A stretch of DNA of 60,728 nt, from the NCBI GenBank assembly GCA_017449025.1, contig JAFSKJ010000006.1, positions 1-60,728 on the forward strand, in the 5' to 3' direction. The DNA comes from Prevotella sp. (GTDB lineage Bacteria; Bacteroidota; Bacteroidia; Bacteroidales; Bacteroidaceae). Under the pieces are notes generated by a model, which saw nothing but the letters and a program-made list of their open reading frames with translations, was not told the origin of the DNA and did not search any database. A program made the translations under genes and the position numbers. This document shows, in pieces, positions 28,091-37,069 of this stretch. Each line of letters begins with the position of its first letter. Positions within the stretch are counted from its first letter, which is position 1.

Positions 28091-29197
28091 ATGAGAACAA
28101 CAAAGGATAATAGTAAAAAAAACCGCCTGATGGTGCTGGCTGCACTGTTTGCCCTTCACTCCTCGCCCTTCATCAGTGAGGCACTGGCACAGAAACTCAG
28201 CGTAGCCAACCCGGAGCAGGACTGTGGGAAGACAGGGTTCAACATACCCGCCACCGTAAGCTTCGAGATGGAGAACACAGGCCGCAGGCAGCTCAACATC
28301 ATCAGCGTGACACCCGACTGCGGCTGCACAAAGGTGGAATACCCACGCAAGGGAATTGCCGCCGGCGAGAAGTTCACTGTAAAGATGACCTACGACGCCC
28401 GCCAGTTAGGGCATTTCTACAAGCAGGCAGCAGTGAAGAGCAACGGCACAAAGGAACCCATATACATCACCATGAAGGGAGTGGTGCTGCCCGAAGTGCA
28501 GGACTACAGCGGCAACTACCCCTTCCGCATGGGTGCCATGCTCATAGACAGGGATGCAATTGAGTTCGACGACGTTAATCAGGGCGACCAGCCCCAGCAG
28601 GTGATACACATCATGAACGACGGCGTGGACGAGATACAGCCCAGCGTTATGCACCTGCCCTCGTATCTCACTGCCGAGGTAGCCCCGGAGCGCCTGGCTC
28701 CCGGCCATGCCGGCACAATCACCCTGACGCTCGACACCAAGGCCATCCGCACCCTCGGACTCACACAGACCAATGTCTATCTGGCTCAGCATTTAGGCGA
28801 GACCGTGCGTAGCGACAACGAGCTGAACGTGTCTGTTGTGGTGCTGCCCGACCTCAAGAGCCTTGCCGGAGGGCAGAAAGCTTTCTCGCCACGACTGCAG
28901 CTCTCTACCACCGACCTCAACCTCGGCTCCTTCGACGGCAAGTCGAAGAAGAGCGGCGAGATAGTGATAACCAACAACGGACGTACGGCGCTGACCATCT
29001 CCGCCCTACAGATGTTCACTCCCGGACTGCGTGTGACGCTCGACGACAGGGAGATACGCCCCGGTGCCTCCACAAAGCTCAAGGTGGTGGCCTACCGCGA
29101 AGAGCTGGCCCGCGTCCGCACTCAGCCTCGTGTGCTCATGATTACCAACGACCCAGACCACTCAAAGGTAGTCATCAACATCACTTATACCCCATAA
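28091..29197 (+). CDS. DUF1573-domain exported protein
   Basis: This 368-residue protein has a signal peptide (cleavage near SEALAQ, residue 34) and two immunoglobulin-like DUF1573 modules. The first (about 35-130) contains the family motif VTPDCGCTKVEYPRKGIAAG; the second is about 265-365 (IVITNNGRTALTISAL and LMITNDPDHSKVVINI). The DCGC pair and the ASH-like fold suggest binding of a partner in the periplasm. The function of DUF1573 is not settled. It is 33 bp after the macroglobulin gene and 17 bp before meaB, so it is part of the same transcript. Confidence 0.8.
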   Translation: MRTTKDNSKKNRLMVLAALFALHSSPFISEALAQKLSVANPEQDCGKTGFNIPATVSFEMENTGRRQLNIISVTPDCGCTKVEYPRKGIAAGEKFTVKMTYDARQLGHFYKQAAVKSNGTKEPIYITMKGVVLPEVQDYSGNYPFRMGAMLIDRDAIEFDDVNQGDQPQQVIHIMNDGVDEIQPSVMHLPSYLTAEVAPERLAPGHAGTITLTLDTKAIRTLGLTQTNVYLAQHLGETVRSDNELNVSVVVLPDLKSLAGGQKAFSPRLQLSTTDLNLGSFDGKSKKSGEIVITNNGRTALTISALQMFTPGLRVTLDDREIRPGASTKLKVVAYREELARVRTQPRVLMITNDPDHSKVVINITYTP

Positions 29198-29214
29198 TAT
29201 AGAAAACTTAGAAT

Positions 29215-30309
29215 ATGGAGCATCCCGAGAACAGCAGCGAGTACGCCGGACTGCAGGTAAACAGCGGCGTAGAGCAACAGGCCATCGTCAACCCCTACCT
29301 GAAGCGTGGGCGCTTCCGCCGCCGCGAGTATAGCGTGGCAGAAATGGTTGAGGGTATAGTCAAGGGCGACGTCACCATGCTCTCACAGGCCGTCACACTC
29401 ATTGAGAGCGTCAATGCCGACCACCAGAAAAAGGCTCAGGAGGTAATAAACCTATGCCTGCCATACAGCGGGCACAGCATACGTGTGGGCATCAGCGGTG
29501 TGCCAGGTGCCGGCAAGTCGACAAGCATCGACGAGTTTGGCATCCACGTGCTAAAAGAGCACGGAGGCAAGCTTGCAGTGCTCGCCATCGACCCGTCGTC
29601 GGAACGGTCAAAGGGCAGCATCCTTGGCGACAAGACCCGCATGGAGAAACTGTCGCAACACCCCGACTCGTTCATACGCCCTTCGCCGTCGGCAGGGTCG
29701 CTGGGAGGGGTGGCGCGTAAGACGCGTGAGACCATTGTGCTTTGCGAGGCCGCAGGATTCGACAAGATTTTCGTAGAGACAGTAGGAGTGGGACAGTCGG
29801 AAACGGCATGCCACTCCATGGTAGACTTCTTCCTGCTTATACAGGTTGCAGGCACAGGAGACGAGCTTCAGGGAATAAAACGCGGCATAATGGAAATCAG
29901 CGACGGCATCGTCATCAACAAGTGCGACGGCGACAACGTAGACCGCTGCCAGATGGCTGCCACCAATTTCCGCAACGCCCTACACTTCTTCCCCATGCCC
30001 GAGAGCGGCTGGACGCCTAAGGTGCTCTGCTACTCAGGCTTCTACGGCACAGGCGTCAAAGAGGTATGGGACATGATCTATCAGTACATGGACTTCGTGA
30101 AGCACAACGGATACTTCGACTACCGCCGACAGGAGCAGGCCAAATACTGGATGTACGAGACCATCAACGAGCAGCTACGCTCCAGCTTCTACAACAGCTC
30201 GGTAATAAAGTCGCAGCTACAGAGAGCAGAGAGCGACATCCTCAGCGGAAAGAAAACATCGTTCATTGCAGCACAAGACCTGCTCGACATGTATTTCAAA
30301 AGCATTTAA
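29215..30309 (+). CDS. meaB: MeaB/ArgK-type G3E GTPase
   Basis: This 364-residue G3E-family GTPase has Walker A GVPGAGKST (about residues 92-100), DPSSERSKGSILGDKTRM (about 122-139), ETVGVGQSE (about 191-199) as the switch region, and INKCDGDN (about 239) as a variant NKxD base-specificity motif. MeaB loads cobalamin into and protects methylmalonyl-CoA mutase. No mutase subunit is in the window, so the partner must be elsewhere. It lies 17 bp after the DUF1573 gene and 24 bp before ispH. Confidence 0.92.
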   Translation: MEHPENSSEYAGLQVNSGVEQQAIVNPYLKRGRFRRREYSVAEMVEGIVKGDVTMLSQAVTLIESVNADHQKKAQEVINLCLPYSGHSIRVGISGVPGAGKSTSIDEFGIHVLKEHGGKLAVLAIDPSSERSKGSILGDKTRMEKLSQHPDSFIRPSPSAGSLGGVARKTRETIVLCEAAGFDKIFVETVGVGQSETACHSMVDFFLLIQVAGTGDELQGIKRGIMEISDGIVINKCDGDNVDRCQMAATNFRNALHFFPMPESGWTPKVLCYSGFYGTGVKEVWDMIYQYMDFVKHNGYFDYRRQEQAKYWMYETINEQLRSSFYNSSVIKSQLQRAESDILSGKKTSFIAAQDLLDMYFKSI

Positions 30310-30333
30310 GGCTAAAGATATATTGCATGTGTG

Positions 30334-31266
30334 ATGGAACACAGACAAGACTCAAGCAACAGTAACTCTCCACAGCCATCGGAAGAGAGTGGAAAGCCGC
30401 TTTACGTAGAGATTGACAGCGGCAGCGGCTTCTGCTTTGGCGTTACCACGGCCATCAACAAGGCAGAAGAGGAGTTGAGAAACGGCAAGACGCTCTACTG
30501 CCTTGGCGACATTGTCCACAACAGTATGGAGTGTGAGCGCCTGAGGCTGATGGGACTGGAAACTATCAACCACGAGGACCTGGAACACCTGCACAATGTG
30601 AAAGTGCTGCTTCGTGCCCACGGCGAACCACCGTCGACTTACGAGCTTGCACGGCGCAACAACATAGAGATTATCGATGCCACATGCCCCGTGGTGCTGA
30701 AGCTGCAGAAGCGCATCAAAGAGAAGTGGACAGAGGAAGGTGGAGGGACCAACGGGCATGAGGCTCCGCAAATAGTGATTTTCGGCAAGAAAGGCCACGC
30801 AGAGGTGTTAGGGCTTGTAGGGCAGACGGATGGCAACGCCATAGTAGTGGAGAGTTTCGACGAGGCGAAGCGCCTCGATCTCTCACGCGACGTCTATCTC
30901 TACTCTCAGACCACCAAGTCGCTCGACGAGTTCCACCTGATTGTCGACTATATACAGGAGCACATCTCGCCGAATGCCAATTTCAGGTCGTTCGACACCA
31001 TTTGCCGTTCCGTGGCCAACCGCATGCCCCTTATATCCCAGTTTGCCGTACGCCATGACCTCATACTCTTCGTCTGTGGCCGGAAGAGTTCCAACGGCAA
31101 GGTGCTTTTCGGCGAGTGCCTGCGCGTCAATCCCAACAGTCACCTGATAGAAGGCCCCGGCGACATACGGCGCGAATGGCTACGCGGAGTCACCACTGTA
31201 GGCATCTGTGGTGCCACCTCAACTCCCAAATGGCTGATGGAACAGTGCAGGACGGCAATAGAGTGA
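30334..31266 (+). CDS. ispH: 4-hydroxy-3-methylbut-2-enyl diphosphate reductase IspH
   Basis: This 310-residue enzyme carries out the last step of the MEP isoprenoid pathway, reducing HMBPP to IPP and DMAPP. The three iron-sulphur ligands are visible: Cys in GSGFCFGVTTA (about residue 31), in DATCPVVLKL (about 113) and in GICGATSTPKWL (about 293). The conserved LGDIVHN and HGEPPSTYE histidine regions are also present. The ATG at 30334 is preferred to a GTG one codon upstream. The first 22 residues, rich in Ser/Asn, are an extension relative to the usual start. It is in the same run of genes as meaB. Confidence 0.95.
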   Translation: MEHRQDSSNSNSPQPSEESGKPLYVEIDSGSGFCFGVTTAINKAEEELRNGKTLYCLGDIVHNSMECERLRLMGLETINHEDLEHLHNVKVLLRAHGEPPSTYELARRNNIEIIDATCPVVLKLQKRIKEKWTEEGGGTNGHEAPQIVIFGKKGHAEVLGLVGQTDGNAIVVESFDEAKRLDLSRDVYLYSQTTKSLDEFHLIVDYIQEHISPNANFRSFDTICRSVANRMPLISQFAVRHDLILFVCGRKSSNGKVLFGECLRVNPNSHLIEGPGDIRREWLRGVTTVGICGATSTPKWLMEQCRTAIE

Positions 31267-31314
31267 GCCAAGCCTTGACGGAAGAACACCTAAACAGATA
31301 AAACGCGAATTATT

Positions 31315-32187
31315 ATGATAAGAGTATTATTGACAGCAGCATTGCTCTGCAGCACCACGATGCAGGCAATGGCATCGGAAAACGAAGACGGGACATTGGT
31401 AACGCTCAATAATGGTGAATCCACCATGAGCATAGACACCTCCAAAGGCGGTAGAATCATGTCGCTGAAGTACGGCGGGAAAGAGATAATATCGCAGTTG
31501 CGATGGCCCGAATCGTTTGGAAGCACTTTTTGGACAAGCCCGCAGAAGGAATGGAACTGGCCGCCTGTTGCTGAGTTCGACAAACAGGCCTACACAATAG
31601 TGGAGAGGAAGGAGAAGCGGCTGGTAATCAGCAGCCCCGTATCGGAACGCCTGCACATGAGTGTAGGCAAGGAATTCTCCGTTGCCGGAGATAATGCCTT
31701 CACTGTCACATACTCAATAAAGAACGAAGGCAGCGAGCCGCGACAAGTGGCACCGTGGGAGATAACCCGTGTGCCTAACGCCGACGGAATCATCTTCTTC
31801 TCACCGACAGACAGCATTTGGCCTTCCGGCATTATGACTTTCAACAACGCTTACGGCGCAGCATGGTACAAGACAGACGAAGCCCCGCAGAACAGGAAGG
31901 TTAACGCCGACGGCCAAGGCTGGCTGGCATACTTTGCCGAAGGCATTCTGTTGGTGAAGACATTCCAGGACTTGCAGACAGGTGAACCGGCTCCCGGAGA
32001 GGCGGAGATACAGGTGTACGTGAATCGCGGAAAGACTTTTATTGAGCTGGAGAGCCAGGGGGCGTACACAATGCTACAGCCAGGCGAACGACTCTCATGG
32101 ACCGTAGGCTGGCACCTGACGCCCGTAGGCGAAACCCTGCAACCTTCGCCTGTGCTCATGGAAGAAGTGCGGAAGATTGTACGCTGA
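31315..32187 (+). CDS. Exported DUF4380 protein, galactose-mutarotase-like fold
   Basis: This 290-residue protein has a signal peptide (about 1-20). The sequence (STMSIDTSKGGRIMSLKYGG, FWTSPQKEWNWPP, EITRVPNADGIIFF) matches DUF4380, a beta-sandwich family related to aldose-1-epimerase-like proteins that often bind carbohydrate. No catalytic residues can be assigned with confidence. It is 48 bp after ispH and 50 bp before the GHL10 hydrolase; a shared role in glycan handling with the latter is inferred. Confidence 0.7.
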   Translation: MIRVLLTAALLCSTTMQAMASENEDGTLVTLNNGESTMSIDTSKGGRIMSLKYGGKEIISQLRWPESFGSTFWTSPQKEWNWPPVAEFDKQAYTIVERKEKRLVISSPVSERLHMSVGKEFSVAGDNAFTVTYSIKNEGSEPRQVAPWEITRVPNADGIIFFSPTDSIWPSGIMTFNNAYGAAWYKTDEAPQNRKVNADGQGWLAYFAEGILLVKTFQDLQTGEPAPGEAEIQVYVNRGKTFIELESQGAYTMLQPGERLSWTVGWHLTPVGETLQPSPVLMEEVRKIVR

Positions 32188-32237
32188 CTACATACCGCCC
32201 TTTGATGAGGAAATACCATAAAAACAACTTTTCCGTA

Positions 32238-33878
32238 ATGAAGAAAAAGATACTTGTAGTTCTCTCAATGCTTATGCTGACGGCATCTGTCTCACACGCT
32301 CAGAAGCATGAGGTAAGAGCCGTTTGGCTGACTACCATCGGCGGCATAGACTGGCCACACTCTTACTCTGCCACAGCACAGAAGCGTGAGCTTACAACAC
32401 TGCTCGACAAGCTTAAGCTTGCAAACATCAACACGGTACTCGTGCAGGCGCGCGTGCGCGGTACTACTATATATCCTTCGGCCATGGAGCCTTGGGACGG
32501 ATGCATCTCAGGCACACCGGGGCGCTCGCCTGGCTACGACGCCCTGCAGCTTGTCATCGACGAGTGCCACAAGCGAGGCATGGAGTGCCACGCATGGATG
32601 GTAACCATACCCGTAGGGAAATGGAACAAAACGGGATGCAGCCAGCTGCGCAAGAAGTTTCCGACAATGATACGACGGATAGGCGAAGACGGATTCATGA
32701 ACCCTGAGCAGCCCATGACTGGAGACTATTTAGCCAAGATATGCGCAGAGGTGGTGACAGCATACGACATAGACGGCATACACCTCGACTATATACGCTA
32801 CCCCGAGACGTGGCCGAGAGTGAAGAACGGCAAGGAGCGCATACAGCGCAGGGCAAACATCACCAGCATTGTACGCAAGATACATCAGGCAGTGAAGAGC
32901 CGGAAACCATGGGTGAAGATGTCATGCTCGCCTGTGGGAAAAGCCGACGACCTGAGCCGATACTCATCAGGAGGTTGGAACGCCTATACGGCCGTGTGCC
33001 AGGATGCACAGGGGTGGCTGCGCGAGGGAATTATGGACCAGCTCTACCCTATGATGTACTTCCGCGGCAACCAGTTCTTTCCCTTTGCACTCGACTGGCA
33101 GGAGCGCAGCTACGGGCGCACCATAGTCTCCGGACTGGGCATATACTTCCTGTCACCACAGGAGGGCAACTGGCCGCTGGCCGACGTGAAGCGCGAAATG
33201 CACTTCGTAAGGCAGAACGGACTGGGGCACGCCTACTTCCGGGCAAAATTCCTTACCGACAACACCAAGGGACTGTACTCTTTCGTAAGACAGTTTGACG
33301 ACGCACCGGCTCTGATTCCGCCAATGACATGGGCATCGACACTGCCACCGACGGCACCGACAACAATCAGAGTCGTACGCAGCGAACGTTCCGACAAAAT
33401 ATCATGGGGCGGCGCACAGGACCGCTCACACTCACCATATCTGTTGTACAACATTTACGCATCGCTCACGCCCGACGTAGACACTAACGACCCGCACAAC
33501 CTTGTGGTGACAAGGCTGACAGCCACCACCACCGCCCTACCCCACTCTGCTGGGCGGACACTATACTATGCTGTCACTGCCCTCGACCGATACGGCAACG
33601 AGAGCATGCCGCTGTTCGAGGTGTCTACTGCCATAAGCAGCGCAAAGCCGTCAATACAGATTACCGACGGACGACGAATGCGACTACCGGCAAAGGGGCA
33701 GGTGCTCGACGCTGAATTCATTGCCATTGAGACACTGCAAGGTCAGGTGGTGGTCACCCTGCCCTACCGCGGCACCTATGCGGACATAAGCCGACTGCCC
33801 GATGGTGTCTACCGCATGCGGTCAATAGGGCGGAAAGGCAGAAGCCACCGGATAGGATTGTTCTCTGTAAAGCGTTAA
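32238..33878 (+). CDS. Exported glycoside-hydrolase-like GHL10 (DUF187) protein
   Basis: This 546-residue protein has a signal peptide (MKKKILVVLSMLMLTASVSHA). The TIM-barrel GHL10 domain has EVRAVWLTTIGGIDWPHSY at about 25-43, VLVQARVRGTTIYPSAMEPW at about 68-87, and YDIDGIHLDYIRYPETWP at about 178-195, where Asp/Asp are the likely catalytic area. A fibronectin-III-like domain (about 385-475) and a C-terminal tail resembling surface-protein sorting regions follow. The family acts on glycans, in some cases peptidoglycan; substrate is unknown. The ATG at 32238 was chosen because it directly precedes the signal peptide. A longer frame would overlap the previous gene. Confidence 0.82.
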   Translation: MKKKILVVLSMLMLTASVSHAQKHEVRAVWLTTIGGIDWPHSYSATAQKRELTTLLDKLKLANINTVLVQARVRGTTIYPSAMEPWDGCISGTPGRSPGYDALQLVIDECHKRGMECHAWMVTIPVGKWNKTGCSQLRKKFPTMIRRIGEDGFMNPEQPMTGDYLAKICAEVVTAYDIDGIHLDYIRYPETWPRVKNGKERIQRRANITSIVRKIHQAVKSRKPWVKMSCSPVGKADDLSRYSSGGWNAYTAVCQDAQGWLREGIMDQLYPMMYFRGNQFFPFALDWQERSYGRTIVSGLGIYFLSPQEGNWPLADVKREMHFVRQNGLGHAYFRAKFLTDNTKGLYSFVRQFDDAPALIPPMTWASTLPPTAPTTIRVVRSERSDKISWGGAQDRSHSPYLLYNIYASLTPDVDTNDPHNLVVTRLTATTTALPHSAGRTLYYAVTALDRYGNESMPLFEVSTAISSAKPSIQITDGRRMRLPAKGQVLDAEFIAIETLQGQVVVTLPYRGTYADISRLPDGVYRMRSIGRKGRSHRIGLFSVKR

Positions 33879-33936
33879 TGATACAAAAACACAGGCTTTT
33901 CATCATATTTTATGGTGGAGACAGGAAAAAAAAGAC

Positions 33937-33944
33937 TATCTTTG
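33937..33944 (+). promoter_or_regulatory. Promoter -7 element for uxuA
   Basis: TATCTTTG lies 46 bp before the ATG at 33991. No TTG is found 19-21 bp upstream, so activity may need an activator. Confidence 0.5.
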
Positions 33945-33990
33945 CCGACGAATTTATTCTTAAGCAACAATTATAAAAACCTACAGTTTT

Positions 33991-35244
33991 ATGGAAAGAA
34001 CATGGAGATGGTTTGGCAAGAAAGACAAGATTACACTTGCCATGCTCAGACAAATCGGAGTAGAGGGAATAGTGACTGCACTTCACGACGTTCCCCTCGG
34101 ACAAGTATGGACACGAGAGAAAATCCGCGAACTGCGCGAGTATATCGAGAGCTACGGCATGCGCTGGAGTGTGGTAGAAAGCCTGCCTGTCGTGGAGACT
34201 ATCAAATACGGCGGCCCTGACCGCGACGAGCAGATAGAGGTCTACAAGGAGAGCCTGCGCAATCTCTCGGCCGAGGGCATACACTGCATCTGCTACAACT
34301 TCATGCCTGTACTTGACTGGGCACGTACCGACCTGCTACACGCCAACCCCAACGGCTCCACAAACCTCTACTTCAACTATGCCGAGTTTGCATACTTCGA
34401 CATCTATATATTGAAGCGCCCGGGCGCACGCGAGGAGTGGCAGGCCTTCCGGTTCCCGGAAGGAGTGGGCAAAGGCCGCAACGTACTGGCAGAGTGCGAT
34501 GAACTGGCCAAGACCATGACACCGGAGAAAGACCACAAGCTGGTGGAGAACATCGTCATCAAGACGCAGGGCTTCGTAAGCGGCAACTTCAGCGAGAACG
34601 ACGAGGCTCCCGTGCAGAAGTTCCGCGAATTCCTCGACCTGTATAAGGGCATAGACAAGAAGCAGTTGCGCGAAAACATGAAATACTTCCTCGAAGCTAT
34701 CATGCCCACCTGCGAGGAGTACGGAATGAACATGTGCGTACACCCCGACGACCCGCCCATCGAGATTCTCGGCCTGCCGCGCATCGTACGCACCGAAGAG
34801 GACATACAGTGGTTACTCGATGCAGTGCCCAACAAGCACAACGGCCTTACATTCTGTGCAGGCTCACTCAGCGCCGGTGCATACAACAACGTGGTGGAGA
34901 TGGCCCGTAAGTTCGCCTCCCGCACACACTTCGTACACCTGCGCTCATGCCACATCTTCCCCAACGGAGACTTCACTGAGGCCAGCCACCTTGGAGGGCG
35001 CGCCGACATCATTGAGCTATGCAAGATTTTCGAGAAGGAGAACCCGCAGCTGCCAATGCGCGTTGACCACGGAATGACCTTCACCGACCAGCAAGGCGGC
35101 ATAATGGACGAGTCCAGCCATGGCCACAATGCCGGATACACACTCCTTGGACGCATGTTCGCACTGGGACAGGTGCAGGGTATACTCGCCACAGTAGACC
35201 GTGAGCTGGGCATTCCCTACAAGCAGCCCGGCTTCTTTGACTAA
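33991..35244 (+). CDS. uxuA: Mannonate dehydratase UxuA
   Basis: This 417-residue enzyme dehydrates D-mannonate to 2-keto-3-deoxygluconate. Recognised segments are MERTWRWFGKKDKITLAMLR (start), GIVTALHDVPLG, YNFMPVLDWARTDL, HPDDPPIEILGLPRI (metal-binding His/Asp) and the C-terminal HLRSCH and VDHGMTF motifs that supply metal ligands. The length is normal for the TIM-barrel UxuA family. It stands alone with its own -7 element and ends in a strong hairpin (35263-35305). The next two pathway steps (kdgK, eda) lie 8 kb away at 43-44.8 kb on the other strand. Confidence 0.95.
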   Translation: MERTWRWFGKKDKITLAMLRQIGVEGIVTALHDVPLGQVWTREKIRELREYIESYGMRWSVVESLPVVETIKYGGPDRDEQIEVYKESLRNLSAEGIHCICYNFMPVLDWARTDLLHANPNGSTNLYFNYAEFAYFDIYILKRPGAREEWQAFRFPEGVGKGRNVLAECDELAKTMTPEKDHKLVENIVIKTQGFVSGNFSENDEAPVQKFREFLDLYKGIDKKQLRENMKYFLEAIMPTCEEYGMNMCVHPDDPPIEILGLPRIVRTEEDIQWLLDAVPNKHNGLTFCAGSLSAGAYNNVVEMARKFASRTHFVHLRSCHIFPNGDFTEASHLGGRADIIELCKIFEKENPQLPMRVDHGMTFTDQQGGIMDESSHGHNAGYTLLGRMFALGQVQGILATVDRELGIPYKQPGFFD

Positions 35245-35262
35245 ATAACCATTAAAAGTGTC

Positions 35263-35305
35263 ACACAACAAATCGGCCTCCCTGTGGGAGGCCGATTTGT
35301 TGTGT
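35263..35305. terminator. Bidirectional terminator between uxuA and fabG
   Basis: There is a perfect 20-bp stem (35263-35282 with 35286-35305) and a 3-nt loop. The outer part reads ACACAACAAATC and its complement GATTTGTTGTGT. It lies between the stop codons of two convergent genes. Confidence 0.85.
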
Positions 35306-35309
35306 CTGG

Positions 35310-36047
35310 TTACATATTCATTCCGCCGTCAACCTGTATAACCTGTCCGCTGATGTAGCTCGACATGTCAGAGGCAAGGAACACTGCACACTTGGCAATG
35401 TCATCAACAGTGCCTCCACGGCGCAGGGGAATCTTCTGTATCCACTCCTTGCGGATGTCATCGGGCAGAGCCTGAGTCATGGCAGTGTCAATGAATCCGG
35501 GGGCGATGGCATTGGCGCGGATGCCCTTGGGACCCATCTCCTGGCCAATGGACTTTGCCAGAGCAATAAGGCCGGCCTTTGAGGCTGCGTAGTTCGACTG
35601 TCCGGCATTGCCGTGGACACCGACAACCGAGGCCATATTGATAATACTTCCGCCACGCTGGCGCATCATCACCGGCACACAGGCATGTATGAAATTAAAC
35701 GCCGACTTCAGGTTCACTGCAATCACTGCATCCCACTGCTGCTCCGACATGCGAAGCATCAGGCCGTCCTTAGTTATACCGGCATTGTTAACAAGAATGT
35801 CAACACTGCCGAACTCTTCCTTCACCTGCTTCACAACCTCCTCAGTCTGTGCAAAGTCGGCAGCGTTAGAGGCGTAGCTCTTGGCCTTGACACCCTTGGC
35901 AGCAATCTCCTGCTCAGTCTCAAGGTTCACCTCCAAGTCGGTAAAAGCAATGTTTGCGCCTTCTTCAGCAAATTTCAGAGCTATGGCCTTGCCAATGCCT
36001 CGTGCAGCACCCGTTATCAGTGCTGTTTTTCCTTCTAATAATTTCAT
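35310..36047 (-). CDS. fabG: 3-oxoacyl-ACP reductase FabG
   Basis: This 245-residue short-chain dehydrogenase has the NADPH-binding TGAARGIG at residues 12-19. NNAG occurs at about 86-89, the catalytic Ser in NMASVVGVHG (about 138), and the YAASK motif at about 151-155. The end PLRRGGTVDDIAKCAVFLAS and SGQVIQVDGGMNM are typical of FabG, the keto-reduction step of type II fatty acid synthesis. The gene follows tetR by 44 bp on the same strand, so the regulator may control it. Confidence 0.92.
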   Translation of the reverse strand: MKLLEGKTALITGAARGIGKAIALKFAEEGANIAFTDLEVNLETEQEIAAKGVKAKSYASNAADFAQTEEVVKQVKEEFGSVDILVNNAGITKDGLMLRMSEQQWDAVIAVNLKSAFNFIHACVPVMMRQRGGSIINMASVVGVHGNAGQSNYAASKAGLIALAKSIGQEMGPKGIRANAIAPGFIDTAMTQALPDDIRKEWIQKIPLRRGGTVDDIAKCAVFLASDMSSYISGQVIQVDGGMNM

Positions 36048-36091
36048 GATTCTTTTCTTTTAATTAAATATGTATACAATCTTTTCATTCA

Positions 36092-36685
36092 TCAAAACCT
36101 GTTAACCTTGCCCAGTGCGCCATAGACCACCTTTGCCACCTGGGGCTTCGTTGCCTCCTCAGTCATGCCGTGGGCTATCCGACCGTAGATGTAAGGCACC
36201 TCCAGACCCTTGATGCAATAGTGGGTGATGTCGGCAACAAGGTCAATGTTGTCAATGTCGAACTCTCCGTCTGCCTTACCCTCGGCATAAACCTTGCGGA
36301 AGAGTTCAATCTCGGCATCGTCGAAGTTCTTACGCACTTTCTCAACCATCCAGATATTCCTGAAGAACTCTGCGCGCAAGTTACCGTTGCGCACCACAGT
36401 CTCACGTATCATGAACAGATGGGTGTAGATAAGTTCAATAACCTTCTCCTGGGGACGTATGCGCTTGGCCGCCACCTCGTCGAGCTTGTCGGAGAGCCGC
36501 TCCAACTCGCCCTCGATAACGGCGTAGTAAATATCTTCCTTCGATTTGAAATAAGTATAAAGCGTGCGACGACCCTTGCCTGATGCTGTCGCTATATCGT
36601 TCATGGTGGTATTCTCCAAGCCTTTCTTTGCAAACAGCTGGCGGGCCACGTCAACGAGTATCTGTCTTGTTTTCGATATTGACAT
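36092..36685 (-). CDS. TetR-family transcriptional regulator
   Basis: This 197-residue regulator has an N-terminal helix-turn-helix: TRQILVDVARQLFAKKGLEN (residues 6-25), then TTMNDIATASGKGRRTLYTYFKSKEDIY, the TetR signature with its turn at residues of about 30-50. The C-terminal ligand region (about 60-197) is helical and unassigned. Its position directly before fabG suggests control of fatty-acid metabolism, and lipid-responsive TetR proteins are common in that setting. A perfect promoter lies at 36738-36768. Confidence 0.88.
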   Translation of the reverse strand: MSISKTRQILVDVARQLFAKKGLENTTMNDIATASGKGRRTLYTYFKSKEDIYYAVIEGELERLSDKLDEVAAKRIRPQEKVIELIYTHLFMIRETVVRNGNLRAEFFRNIWMVEKVRKNFDDAEIELFRKVYAEGKADGEFDIDNIDLVADITHYCIKGLEVPYIYGRIAHGMTEEATKPQVAKVVYGALGKVNRF

Positions 36686-36737
36686 CTTCTTCCTCTTTTA
36701 TGTTCAAAACAAATATGCACAGTAGTTTTATCGTGTG

Positions 36738-36768
36738 CAAAATTATGTCTTTTATTTCAATTGAGCAA
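36738..36768 (-). promoter_or_regulatory. Promoter of tetR-fabG
   Basis: Minus strand: TTG at 36768-36766, a 20-bp spacer, then TAATTTTG at 36745-36738. Confidence 0.75.
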
Positions 36769-36796
36769 GATAAAATAGAAAAAAAATGCTAAAAGC

Positions 36797-36827
36797 TTGC
36801 AGAATCAAAAAAAAAACAGTAATTTTG
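36797..36827 (+). promoter_or_regulatory. Promoter of the initiator tRNA gene
   Basis: TTG at 36797-36799, a 20-bp spacer, then TAATTTTG at 36820-36827, 20 bp before the mature tRNA. Confidence 0.75.
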
Positions 36828-36847
36828 CACCCGAATTCAGAAAACAT

Positions 36848-36920
36848 CGCGGAGTGGAGCAGTTGGTAGCTCGCCAGGCTCATAACCTGGAGGTCGCATG
36901 TTCGAGTCCTGCCTCCGCAA
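36848..36920 (+). tRNA. tRNA-fMet (CAT), initiator type with variant stems
   Basis: This 73-nt tRNA has anticodon CAT in the loop CTCATAA. Initiator features are the C1-A72 mismatch (CGCGGAG with CTCCGCA) and A11:U24. Two departures are visible. The anticodon stem is CCAGG/CCTGG, so pair 29:41 is A:U instead of the third G:C. The T-stem GCATG/CCTGC has a U52-C62 mismatch. CCA is not encoded. A terminator follows at 36927-36961. Confidence 0.85.
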
Positions 36921-36926
36921 CTGCTA

Positions 36927-36961
36927 CTGGGCAACAGGCTATTTATTAGCACGTTGCCCAG
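36927..36961 (+). terminator. Terminator after tRNA-fMet
   Basis: CTGGGCAAC (36927-36935) pairs with GTTGCCCAG (36953-36961), followed by TCTTTTGTTT. Confidence 0.75.
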
Positions 36962-37069
36962 TCTTTTGTTTCCAAGTGGGACGAAATCGGGAATCCGCTG
37001 AGCCGTAAATCCGCTGAGCCCTATTTTGAAATAATAAAAGTGGGATAAGGTAACAGACAAAATAAAAAA

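Noticed and set aside
36752-37060. 102-codon minus-strand frame over tRNA-fMet
   Set aside because: It runs through a well-formed tRNA and its terminator.
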